A DNA stretch of 33,307 nt from Bacteroidota bacterium (GTDB lineage Bacteria > Bacteroidota > Bacteroidia > Chitinophagales > Saprospiraceae): contig JAFMBH010000038.1 in NCBI GenBank assembly GCA_017858735.1, positions 1 through 33,307 on the forward strand, written 5' to 3'. The notes beneath the pieces were generated by a model that saw only the letters and a program-made list of their open reading frames with translations, ran no database searches and was not told the DNA's origin. Both the position numbers and the translations under genes were made by a program. Shown one piece after another: positions 26,188-33,307 of the stretch (positions are counted from its first letter, which is position 1; each line of letters starts with the position of its first letter).

Positions 26188-28635
26188 CTATTTTTCAAGG
26201 AGTAAGGTCATTTTTTTTATTCTGTCTTCCAGTTTTTCCGAGCTTAATTTCTCTCTTAATCTGTCAACCATAATAGGAAATGCAAAAGGGGTTGTTTTGT
26301 TGCATACCTTTAATAGAATCTGTTGATTCTCTATCCGTTTTAGAGCGTCGAACATCCTATGTTCCTCCATTTGAAATAAAAGAGCTTCCTCATAAGCCTG
26401 AACTAACAGTAGATTATCGGGTTCATAGTCTTGAAAAACCTGAAAAAACAAGGTTCCTGACGCTTGCAAGTGTCTATCTTTTTTATGATTCCCCGGATAG
26501 CCCTTGAACAATAGCCCTGAAATAGTTGCAATATCCCTAAATCGTCGGGAAGCCAATGCGGTAGAATGTATGCTTTCCCTACTGTGTGAAAATAAATGTT
26601 CCACGGAAAAAAGCTGTCTTAAAAGATTAACATCTACATCAATTGGGGTATCAGAAAGCCATTCAATGCCATAATCATTCATAGCAATGGAGAAAGATTG
26701 AGGTTTAATTTTTGACAATCTCCAGGCCACTAAAGCACCCAGGCCTTCGTGAACTAATCTACCTTCAAACGGATAGCAAGTTAGATGATACCCCTCTTTA
26801 CTTAAAAAAGATTCAATTAAAAATTCATTTTCCCGGGGAATGGCAGAAGTCAGTGTCTGAATATTAATTACAGGTTTTAAAGCCTGAATTTCAGGTACGA
26901 GACTATTTTCATGGTTATGGAGGGCATAGATTTGATTTCTGAGAAAGGTACCAAGCTCGCTTGAAAGCGGTAAGCGTCCACCCTGCCAACTGGGAATTTT
27001 ACCTTTCTGCTCTTTACTCTTTCTAACCTGGACCGTCATATCCTTTATTCTTACTAAGGACAAGGCTTGACCGGCGAACCAAAACACCTCTCCAGGTTTC
27101 AGGGAAGAAATAAACCATTCTTCAATAGTTCCTAAAAAGCCCCCTTTCACATATTTTACCTGTAAAACGGGATCGCTCACAATAGTACCCATTTGCAATC
27201 TATGTCTTTTTGCCACTAATCGGTCAGTGACAAGCCAGATCCCATCTTGAACCTCCACTTTAGCATATTCGGGATAAGCTTGCAAAGAATTCCCTCCAAA
27301 GCGAATAAATAAAAGGGCCCATTGCCATTCCTCCGGAGAAAGAGAAGCGAAAGCATAAGTCTGTTTAATCTCTTCAAAAAGAAGATCTGGTTTAAATCCA
27401 ACGCCCATAGCCCTGGTAATCAAATACTGGACCAGCACATCAAAACATCGGATGGGAGGAATCCTTGCTTCCACCTTATTTTCAGCAACGGCTTCTCTTA
27501 AAGCGGCAGCTTCCAGCATTTCCAAAGCATGGGTGGGTAAAAAATAGATTTGACTTAACCCACCGGGTTGATGACCACTTCTACCGGCGCGCTGTAAAAA
27601 ACGAGCTATTCCCTTTGGGCTGCCTATCTGAATGATGGTATCAACGGGACGAAAATCAACACCGAGATCAAGACTGGAAGTACAAACCACTGCTTTTAAA
27701 GTACCCTGATAGAGGGCATTTTCAACCCAATCGCGAATCTCTCTGCTCATAGAGCCGTGGTGCATGGCCAGTTGACCAGCCAGGGAAGGTATAATTTCTA
27801 ATAAATGCCTGTACCAAATTTCGCATTGAGCCCTTGTATTTGTAAAAATGAGCGTACTGTTACTGGATAAAATAAGCGGAATCAATTTATCGGCCATTTT
27901 AATGCCTAAATGGCCTGCCCAGGGATAAGAAGCCACTTTATCAGGAATAATAGTGTGAACATCTATTTTTTTTTCAATGTCTGACTTTATCCATTTTCTT
28001 TTCTCAGCTTCCGTATAAGTACCCAGAAGCACGTCGGCAGCTTCTTCAATATTGCCTATAGTCGCTGAAATACCCCATACCTGTAATTTTGGAACCAGCG
28101 TGGAAAGCAAGGCCAGGGCAAGTTGCATTTGAACGCCCCGTTTAGAGCCTACCATTTCATGCCATTCATCTACAACGATACCTTTCAAATGTTTAAAAAT
28201 TTGAGGATACGAAGGATTGGTTATCAGCAGATGCAGGCTTTCAGGGGTGGTAATAAGAATTTGTGGAAAACTTTTCAGTTGTTGCTTTCGAATATTCTGA
28301 GCCGTATCGCCCGTTCTGATACCAATCTGCCAATTTAATCCGAGTCCTTCCACCGCCCGTTGAGCTGACAGCTCAATTTCCTTTGCCAGCGCCCTGATGG
28401 GAGTAATCCAGATAAGTTGAAGGCCTTCTGCTGAATTTTTATTACACTCAGACAATCCTTTCAGAAGAAAAGGAACTAATAAAGCATAAGTCTTGCCCGT
28501 CCCAGTTGGGGCGGAAAGTAAACCTGAATAACCACTATATATAGCTTCCCAAGCCTCCAGCTGAAACACTTGCGGACGCCAATGATTCTTTTCAAACCAA
28601 TTCAGAGCAGGTTTTGACCAATTGTTAAATGTCAT
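26188..28635 (-). CDS. Ligase-associated Lhr-type DEXH helicase
   Basis: This is an 815-residue superfamily 2 helicase of the short Lhr-core type. It has Walker A SAPTGTGKTY (Lys48), motif Ia ITPIRALAKE, DEWH box (156-159), SATIGN (motif III), FTNTRAQCE, SSLDLGVDF and RAGRSGHQPGG (motif VI). A winged-helix and Lhr-specific C-terminal module follows from about residue 450. Related Lhr proteins are 3'-to-5' translocases that unwind RNA:DNA hybrids and respond to mitomycin damage. The gene is followed at once by pdeM. It starts 9 nt after the stop of a secreted metalloprotease gene, so that gene may drive its expression. Confidence 0.93.
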   Translation of the reverse strand: MTFNNWSKPALNWFEKNHWRPQVFQLEAWEAIYSGYSGLLSAPTGTGKTYALLVPFLLKGLSECNKNSAEGLQLIWITPIRALAKEIELSAQRAVEGLGLNWQIGIRTGDTAQNIRKQQLKSFPQILITTPESLHLLITNPSYPQIFKHLKGIVVDEWHEMVGSKRGVQMQLALALLSTLVPKLQVWGISATIGNIEEAADVLLGTYTEAEKRKWIKSDIEKKIDVHTIIPDKVASYPWAGHLGIKMADKLIPLILSSNSTLIFTNTRAQCEIWYRHLLEIIPSLAGQLAMHHGSMSREIRDWVENALYQGTLKAVVCTSSLDLGVDFRPVDTIIQIGSPKGIARFLQRAGRSGHQPGGLSQIYFLPTHALEMLEAAALREAVAENKVEARIPPIRCFDVLVQYLITRAMGVGFKPDLLFEEIKQTYAFASLSPEEWQWALLFIRFGGNSLQAYPEYAKVEVQDGIWLVTDRLVAKRHRLQMGTIVSDPVLQVKYVKGGFLGTIEEWFISSLKPGEVFWFAGQALSLVRIKDMTVQVRKSKEQKGKIPSWQGGRLPLSSELGTFLRNQIYALHNHENSLVPEIQALKPVINIQTLTSAIPRENEFLIESFLSKEGYHLTCYPFEGRLVHEGLGALVAWRLSKIKPQSFSIAMNDYGIEWLSDTPIDVDVNLLRQLFSVEHLFSHSRESIHSTALASRRFRDIATISGLLFKGYPGNHKKDRHLQASGTLFFQVFQDYEPDNLLLVQAYEEALLFQMEEHRMFDALKRIENQQILLKVCNKTTPFAFPIMVDRLREKLSSEKLEDRIKKMTLLLEK

Positions 28636-28644
28636 TTTTCAATG

Positions 28645-31077
28645 TCATTCGCAACCAATAGGAGCTCCATCGGGCAAAGATGGAGCAGGAGGTATGGAAA
28701 AATCTGCTGGATTTTCTTTAAACATTTTAATTCGTTGTAAAATGTAATTGATGTGCGCTCTCTGTGCTGGAGAATAGGGCAAGTTAGCCAGTAATTTTGT
28801 TTCCAATTTCCTGATTTCATCTAAAGCGATAGCAGAAACCTGTTGCATGATATTTTTGTCTCCTGCAATATTTAGCAAATGATTTACCATTCTTTTATGG
28901 ACAATGCGTCCAACTTCTTGTTCGAAAGCCGGTAATGAACTCCATTGCGTGGCTTTATTTAAAAGCGTTGAAAATAATTCATTCACAGAAAGTCTTGCGG
29001 CATTGCTGCGCGCCGATTGTTCGACCATTCGAGCTAAACGTTCAGGAGCCAGTAAAAACTTCAGGGTATGTTCTGCTGAAGCTTCAGCTGCCGCCAAGGG
29101 ATCGAAAGTATTTCCTGTATAGATTTTAAATAATTCTCTATTTCTTTCATAGCCAGGTGGTTGAGGTGGAATAAGTTGGATGATTCTCTCCGGAATGCTT
29201 AAGAAAGCTGGCTGAAGCGTATTAAGAAGCGCAGTAAAGGCTTTCCGTTGGACCTCGTCTTCAATCATTTTATTAGTCACCTGACCGTCACCATTACCTG
29301 CATAAGAAAAATAAACACCTCCAACCATTTTTGCCACGGCTTCAACCTGATATCTGTGGCTCAAATAAAGAGGAACCAGCACATTTTCTAAAGAGGCCAT
29401 AGGTGCTTCCTTAGGAATGGTTTTTTCACCAAACGATTGTAAAGCCTTTTCACGTACCGTAGAAATTCTTATTAATTCGTCTATGGGAGAAGCCCCATTA
29501 TCCCACATGTGATTTAGAGGATGAGCACTCCCCATAGGTCTGGCATCCTGATCTGTTAAATAGTGAAGACCTTTATCTCTGGTTTCCTGTAATATTTTTA
29601 ATAGATTTCCCTTTTCGTCCTGTGAAAACTCGGCATAACCATATCTGATGGCCATTTTATCCCACTCCCCTATTCCTTTGTCATATACTTTACTGAAGTC
29701 CAGTTTCCCTTCTTTTGTCAATTGAAACAAAGGATGAGGATAATCCATAACGGAAGAATTATTGTTAATGCTTGCTGCAAAATTATGGGCAACCCCCAGG
29801 GTATGCCCTACTTCGTGAGCAGCTAATTGGCGCAAACGAGACAAAGCCATTTCCAGCAAACGAGGATCAGGATTAGAACCATCCTGGTAAGACTCCAGCA
29901 TACCTTGAGCAATCATGAAGTCCTGACGAACCCGAAGACTCCCTAAGGCAACATGACCCTTTATGATTTCACCCGTTCTGGGATCTGTCACAGAGCTACC
30001 ATAGGACCAGCCGCGGGTAGAACGGTGTACCCAATTAATGACATTGTATCGGACATCCATTGGATCTACGTCGGCGGGGAGCACATAAACCTGAAAAGCA
30101 TTGATGAAACCAGCAGCTTCAAAAGCCTCATTCCACCAACGAGCACCTTCGAGCAAGGCAGAACGAATGGGTTCCGGGGTGCCACTATCCAGATAATATA
30201 TAATAGGTTCAACTGCTTCACTTTTTTCAGCACCCGGATTCTTCTTTACCAATCGATGCCTGTTAATAAGCCTTTTCATGATTGGTGAGGAAATAGGCGT
30301 GGCATAATCCATATAATCTGTGGTGAAATAACCAGCACGTGGATCAGAAATCCTCGGTTTAAAATCATTATCAGGCAACTCGACAAATGAATGATGCATT
30401 CTAACAGTAATTGCATCGGGTGAGGGTGTTACCGAACGAATATAGTTGCCCGTAGCTTCCCCTGCAAAAGTAATGATGGCTTCAAATTCTGTGTTTTTAG
30501 GAAAATTTTTAATCCGTTCCGGATAAAGCATAGAACGGGAGATATCTTCCTTATAGATTCCCTGGTTAGCCCTTTTCAATTTAGCGGCCACACTGTGAGC
30601 ATCTCTCATCAGAAAAGGAGTCAAGTCAATGAGTAATTTTCCATCATCTTCCGTCTCGATTTTAAATCCTGCGATAGCAGATGAAGCGAAAGCATCGCGA
30701 ACGGAAGCCTTTTCTGCAGCATCAGAACTAACTGCGCGATAATCATAATTGGGTTGAACCATTAATAATTTTGACCCATTCCTTGTGAAATAGACTATTC
30801 TGGTATTCCCTAACTGATTCCTATCGAGACCAATATCGTTGGAGCCCACTCCGGCAGGTAAGGAATTAACATATAAGAATTCTTTATTTAAAAAATTGAC
30901 TGGCACGCTAAGCCATATTTTACCTGCGGCATTGTCATGATAAAAAGTAAAAAAACCTTCTTGTTTGGATGCATTTTTCACTAACGAATTAAAACTGGTT
31001 AGAATACTTGTAGCATTCTGAGAGAAGGCAGACAGGGCAAATAATGCAAATACAACGGAAGTAAATAATTTTTTCAT
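28645..31077 (-). CDS. Secreted zinc-dependent metalloprotease (DUF5117/DUF4953 type)
   Basis: The protein is 810 residues from the ATG at 31077, which starts a clean signal peptide (MKKLFTSVVFALFALSAFSQ). The frame extends 27 residues further upstream, but that would bury the signal, so I reject it. The zinc site is HEVGHTLGVAH (His421, Glu422, His425, His431), a metzincin-type HExxHxxGxxH, with a likely Met-turn at SVMDYPHP (Met444). The flanking regions (PRISDPRAGYFTTDYMDY, YYLDSGTPEPIRSALLEGARWWNEAFE) match large Bacteroidota and proteobacterial metalloproteases annotated DUF5117, DUF5118 and DUF4953. The substrate is unknown. It is the first gene ahead of the Lhr helicase and pdeM and is divergent from tRNA-Gln. 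Confidence 0.9.
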   Translation of the reverse strand: MKKLFTSVVFALFALSAFSQNATSILTSFNSLVKNASKQEGFFTFYHDNAAGKIWLSVPVNFLNKEFLYVNSLPAGVGSNDIGLDRNQLGNTRIVYFTRNGSKLLMVQPNYDYRAVSSDAAEKASVRDAFASSAIAGFKIETEDDGKLLIDLTPFLMRDAHSVAAKLKRANQGIYKEDISRSMLYPERIKNFPKNTEFEAIITFAGEATGNYIRSVTPSPDAITVRMHHSFVELPDNDFKPRISDPRAGYFTTDYMDYATPISSPIMKRLINRHRLVKKNPGAEKSEAVEPIIYYLDSGTPEPIRSALLEGARWWNEAFEAAGFINAFQVYVLPADVDPMDVRYNVINWVHRSTRGWSYGSSVTDPRTGEIIKGHVALGSLRVRQDFMIAQGMLESYQDGSNPDPRLLEMALSRLRQLAAHEVGHTLGVAHNFAASINNNSSVMDYPHPLFQLTKEGKLDFSKVYDKGIGEWDKMAIRYGYAEFSQDEKGNLLKILQETRDKGLHYLTDQDARPMGSAHPLNHMWDNGASPIDELIRISTVREKALQSFGEKTIPKEAPMASLENVLVPLYLSHRYQVEAVAKMVGGVYFSYAGNGDGQVTNKMIEDEVQRKAFTALLNTLQPAFLSIPERIIQLIPPQPPGYERNRELFKIYTGNTFDPLAAAEASAEHTLKFLLAPERLARMVEQSARSNAARLSVNELFSTLLNKATQWSSLPAFEQEVGRIVHKRMVNHLLNIAGDKNIMQQVSAIALDEIRKLETKLLANLPYSPAQRAHINYILQRIKMFKENPADFSIPPAPSLPDGAPIGCE

Positions 31078-31172
31078 GATAAAATGAGCTTGAAAATTTT
31101 TCAGTAATAATCTGAAAATTACGGATTTCCACGGAGGAAATAAAGAAAAATAAAACATTTTTTAAAAGGTAC

Positions 31173-31203
31173 TTGTTTTATACCGATTCGTTGCTTATTT
31201 TTG
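31173..31203 (+). promoter_or_regulatory. Strong Bacteroidota-type promoter of tRNA-Gln
   Basis: TTG (31173-31175), 20 nt, then TATTTTTG (31196-31203), a perfect TAnnTTTG followed by C. The tRNA starts about 22 nt downstream of the -7 element. This is the clearest promoter match in the window. Confidence 0.7.
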
Positions 31204-31225
31204 CATCGCTTTATAAAAGTGGTAT

Positions 31226-31296
31226 AGACCCATGGTGTAATGGTAACACTCCGGTTTTTGGTACCGTCATTCTAGGTTCGAGTCCTAGTGGGTCTA
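31226..31296 (+). tRNA. tRNA-Gln (anticodon TTG)
   Basis: A complete 71-nt cloverleaf can be drawn. The acceptor stem is AGACCCA (31226-31232) with TGGGTCT (31289-31295). The D-loop contains TAATGGTAA. The anticodon stem CGGT/ACCG encloses loop TTTTGGT with anticodon TTG (31258-31260). The T-arm is CTAGG-TTCGAGT-CCTAG. The outermost anticodon-stem pair is a C-T mismatch. The 3' CCA is not encoded. It reads CAA (and CAG by wobble) and stands alone with its own promoter and terminator. Confidence 0.93.
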
Positions 31297-31300
31297 CAAA

Positions 31301-31334
31301 AAGAGTTCTCAATAAAAATTGAGGACTCTTTTTT
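31301..31334 (+). terminator. Rho-independent terminator after tRNA-Gln
   Basis: AAGAGTTCTCAA (31301-31312) pairs with TTGAGGACTCTT (31319-31330) with a single G-U pair, a 6-nt loop, and a T-run. It begins 4 nt after the tRNA. Confidence 0.88.
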
Positions 31335-31415
31335 ATTTAGATAAAATATTGCTATAAAAATTAACCGATAAAAACACCAATTTTAAACACTTTAAGGATA
31401 TTGGTGAGAGATAAA

Positions 31416-31502
31416 CTATTTTCTTTTATTTTGAATTACACCTAAGGCGATACCTACTCCAATTTCATCTCCGGTCCTTATTTTTTTGTCTGAAACGCTC
31501 AT
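31416..31502 (-). CDS. Possible 28-residue protein, unrecognised
   Basis: ATG at 31502-31500 opens a 28-codon frame ending in TAG. The product begins MSVSDKKIRTGDEIGVGIAL and ends in basic residues (NKRK). The hydrophilic charged start, glycine-rich IGVGIALGV stretch and basic tail resemble small glycine-rich membrane peptides found in many bacteria, but it is shorter than those, so it could be a decayed copy or a chance frame. No Shine-Dalgarno sequence is visible, which is usual here. Confidence 0.25.
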   Translation of the reverse strand: MSVSDKKIRTGDEIGVGIALGVIQNKRK

Positions 31503-31574
31503 TTTTTACGCAATCTAAGAAGATCTACGGAACATAATATAATATTGATTATTAAATAAAATAATTGTGAAATG

Positions 31575-31605
31575 TTTGTAATTTTTTTTAAAAAGTTTAC
31601 TTTAG
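31575..31605 (+). promoter_or_regulatory. Probable promoter of the SusC gene
   Basis: TTTG (31575-31578) is followed after exactly 19 nt by TACTTTAG (31598-31605), one mismatch from TAnnTTTG. Transcription would start near 31612, inside the left arm of the inverted repeat. A second, perfect -7 element TAAATTTG (31640-31647) lies in the right arm but has no good -33 partner. Confidence 0.4.
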
Positions 31606-31608
31606 TAC

Positions 31609-31656
31609 TTAATTACGCATAAAAATGGTAAAAACATGTTAAATTTGCGTAATTAA
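31609..31656. repeat. Inverted repeat in the SusC leader
   Basis: TTAATTACGCA (31609-31619) and its exact complement TGCGTAATTAA (31646-31656) are separated by 26 nt. It lies 86 nt before the SusC start codon and overlaps promoter-like elements. It could be a paired operator or an RNA stem with a large loop. Confidence 0.6.
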
Positions 31657-31742
31657 ACAAATACAACGCAAAACAAACAAGGCATTCATTACTCAACGTT
31701 GCTAAATAAAAACTGTAAACTAATTATCAAAATCAATAACTT

Positions 31743-33307
31743 ATGATGAAAATTCGAAAGCTAAGTATTTGGCAGAAGTTTTTTAACATTTCCGGTGTTA
31801 AGGATTTCACCACAATCATTGCTTTATGCTCAATGGTGGGCACGCTAAATGCTCAAACTGTTTCAGGAACAGTTACTTCAACTACTGATGGAAGCGCGGT
31901 CATTGGCGCATCTATCCTAGAGAAAGGAACGTCTAATGGTACAATTACCGATTTGGACGGTAAATTCAGCATTCAGGTAAAAGCATTTCCAGCTACTTTG
32001 GAAATCAGCTATATCGGTTTTGCCAGTCAGTCGATTGAAGTTACTTCTGCCACGCAAACACTTCAGGTTTCCTTAGAGGAAGGTGAAGCGTTAAGTGAGG
32101 TAGTAGTTACCGCGTTAGGAATGAGTAGAGAAAAGAAATCTCTTTCTTACTCTATTCAGCAAATCAAGGGTGAAATGGTACAAGAAGTGCGTACTGCAAA
32201 CGTAGGAAACGCCCTTACAGGTAAGATTGCGGGTGTAAACGTATCTCCACCTGCATCAGGTGCTGCGGGGTCAACCCGTGTAATCATTCGTGGTGGTTCT
32301 TCTTTAGGAGGAAATGATCAACCATTGTATGTAGTAAATGGTGTTCCCATTGAAACAAGTAACTTTGGACAAGCTGGTCTTTGGGGTGGAAATGATGGAG
32401 GCGATGGTCTTGCAGCATTGAACCCGGATGATATAGAAAATATATCTGTATTGAAGGGTAACACAGCAGCCGCTTTATATGGTGCACGTGCAGCAAATGG
32501 TGTAATCATCATTACCACTAAATCAGGTATTTCCCGCAAAGGAATTGGAGTACAATTCAATTCTAATCTAACGGTAGATCAAGCTATTGACATGACCAAT
32601 TTCCAAACTGAGTACGGACAAGGAGTACAAGGCAAGAAATTTGTATCTCAGGATGAAGCACTTGCTAACTCAAGTCTTGCCTGGGGACCTAGATATGACG
32701 GATCGAATACCATTCAGTTTGACGGAATAAGCCGCCCATATTCTTATTTAGGTGAATCAATCGGTGATTTCTTCCGCAATGGTTCTACGTTGAATAATTC
32801 ATTAGCCTTCTCTGGAGGAAATGAATCTGGTAATTATCGTTTGGCGGTATCAGACCTTAGAAATTCTGATATCATGCCTAATGCCAGTTTCAAACGTCAA
32901 ACAGTAGCTTTAAATATTAACAGTAAGTTAAAAAAACTTACCTTAAATATTTCTGCTAACTACGCTTATCAGGATGCAACAAACCGTCCAAGATTATCTG
33001 ACTCACCTGGTAATGCAAACTTTGCGGTAGTTACCAAGCCACGTGAAATTCCTTTTAGTGTTATTCAGGGCCCTGGTGATAAACTAGGAGCTAAAGCAGA
33101 TTTAACAGAACTACGTTTTCAAGGAAACACCTTTTCAACGAACCCTTATTGGGCTGCATACCAGTTTTACAGAAGAGACATTTCCAACCGTTTATTCGGT
33201 AACATGTCAGCTAAATATGACTTGACTGATTGGTTATATGTTATGGGTCGAGTTGGTACAGACTTCAGTAACCGCGACGCGGCAAGTTCAGAAGCTTATG
33301 GTACTGC
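31743..33307 (+). CDS. SusC/RagA family TonB-linked outer-membrane receptor, 3' end outside window
   Basis: An open frame starts at ATG 31743 (a second ATG follows at once) and runs off the window after about 521 residues; full-length members have about 1000. A basic N-terminal region of about 20 residues precedes the hydrophobic signal segment, which ends LNAQ near residue 38. Next is the carboxypeptidase-like domain (VSGTVTSTTDGSAVIGASI, TITDLDGKFSIQV), the junction SEVVVTALGMSREKKSLSYS, and the TonB plug (IRGGSSLGGNDQPLYVVNGVPIE, DDIENISVLKGNTAAALYGARAANGVIIITTKSG). The barrel then begins. It imports oligosaccharides or peptides together with a SusD lipoprotein, expected just downstream. 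Substrate unknown. Confidence 0.95.
   Translation, partial: MMKIRKLSIWQKFFNISGVKDFTTIIALCSMVGTLNAQTVSGTVTSTTDGSAVIGASILEKGTSNGTITDLDGKFSIQVKAFPATLEISYIGFASQSIEVTSATQTLQVSLEEGEALSEVVVTALGMSREKKSLSYSIQQIKGEMVQEVRTANVGNALTGKIAGVNVSPPASGAAGSTRVIIRGGSSLGGNDQPLYVVNGVPIETSNFGQAGLWGGNDGGDGLAALNPDDIENISVLKGNTAAALYGARAANGVIIITTKSGISRKGIGVQFNSNLTVDQAIDMTNFQTEYGQGVQGKKFVSQDEALANSSLAWGPRYDGSNTIQFDGISRPYSYLGESIGDFFRNGSTLNNSLAFSGGNESGNYRLAVSDLRNSDIMPNASFKRQTVALNINSKLKKLTLNISANYAYQDATNRPRLSDSPGNANFAVVTKPREIPFSVIQGPGDKLGAKADLTELRFQGNTFSTNPYWAAYQFYRRDISNRLFGNMSAKYDLTDWLYVMGRVGTDFSNRDAASSEAYGT

Larger units (their letters stand above)
31335..31742. other. AT-rich intergenic leader before the SusC gene
   Basis: This 408-nt gap is the largest without a clear gene. 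It holds a possible 28-codon reading frame on the minus strand (31416-31502), a promoter-like TTTG-N19-TACTTTAG (31575-31605), a long inverted repeat (31609-31656) and an extra TTACGCA at 31506-31512. I see no RNA family or mobile element in it. Confidence 0.6.

Noticed and set aside
31096-31141. Small inverted repeats (TGAAAATTTTTCA; ATTTCC and GGAAAT) upstream of the metalloprotease gene
   Set aside because: Arms are only six bases and AT-rich; similar ones are expected by chance in such DNA.
31078-31158. 27-residue upstream extension of the zinc metalloprotease
   Set aside because: The extension would place a second hydrophobic stretch before a textbook signal peptide at 31077, so translation from the later ATG is far more likely.
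31301-31334. Hairpin after tRNA-Gln considered as an attachment site for an integrated element
   Set aside because: It is a normal terminator with a T-run, and no integrase or repeated tRNA end is visible nearby.
1-33307. Search for CRISPR arrays, insertion sequences and prophage genes
   Set aside because: No regularly spaced repeats, transposase, integrase or phage structural motifs were seen on either strand.

Overview
The window reads as a chromosomal segment of a Bacteroidota bacterium, most likely a Saprospiraceae-like lineage. The evidence is a type IX secretion sorting domain, a SusC/RagA TonB-linked receptor, DUF6029 and Omp28 proteins, the Bacteroidota-type DNA ligase and Lhr helicase variants, AT-rich DNA, weak Shine-Dalgarno sites and several matches to the Bacteroidota promoter (TTTG, about 19 nt, TAnnTTTG). 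No transposase, integrase, phage gene or CRISPR array is visible. Genes are densely packed; the only gap over 300 bases is the leader in front of the SusC gene (31335-31742).

Layout. 1-1856 (-): a GH106-type glycosidase cut by the window edge. 1934-5071: a TlpA-like thioredoxin (-) divergent from a DUF6029 outer-membrane protein and an Omp28 lipoprotein (+). 5165-7888 (+): a secreted papain-like protease, a chagasin-like (I42) lipoprotein that belongs to a family inhibiting such proteases, and DNA polymerase IV overlapping the inhibitor gene by 14 nt. 7923-11301 (-): a deoxyribonucleotidase followed by xylulokinase and xylose isomerase (ATGA overlap). 11421-14367 (+): a pirin, a muconolactone-isomerase-like protein and a secreted SPOR-like protein. 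14390-18696 (-): an O-antigen-ligase-like membrane protein, a T9SS cargo protein with a CxxCH motif, and NAD-dependent DNA ligase. 18793-21135 (+): pheS and hisS. 21179-25027 (-): a sodium/sugar symporter, a lipoprotein aldose 1-epimerase and a Tat-type metallo-beta-lactamase-fold hydrolase. 25178-25495 (+): a Dabb protein. 25496-31077 (-): a secreted zinc metalloprotease, a ligase-associated Lhr-type helicase and PdeM. 31226-31296: tRNA-Gln(TTG) with a clear promoter and terminator. 31743-end (+): the start of a SusC/RagA receptor with an unusual inverted repeat in its leader.

How the genes fit together. Sugar use is the main theme: a rhamnosidase-like enzyme, xylose isomerase and xylulokinase, a sodium/sugar symporter with a mutarotase, and a SusC receptor. 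DNA maintenance is spread over three loci (dinB, ligA, lhr-pdeM). The ligase and exonuclease partners usually found beside lhr-pdeM are absent here. The most system-like item is the adjacent protease and protease-inhibitor pair, both exported and preceded by a 16-bp palindrome. All functions are read from motifs and family resemblance by eye; no database search was run.
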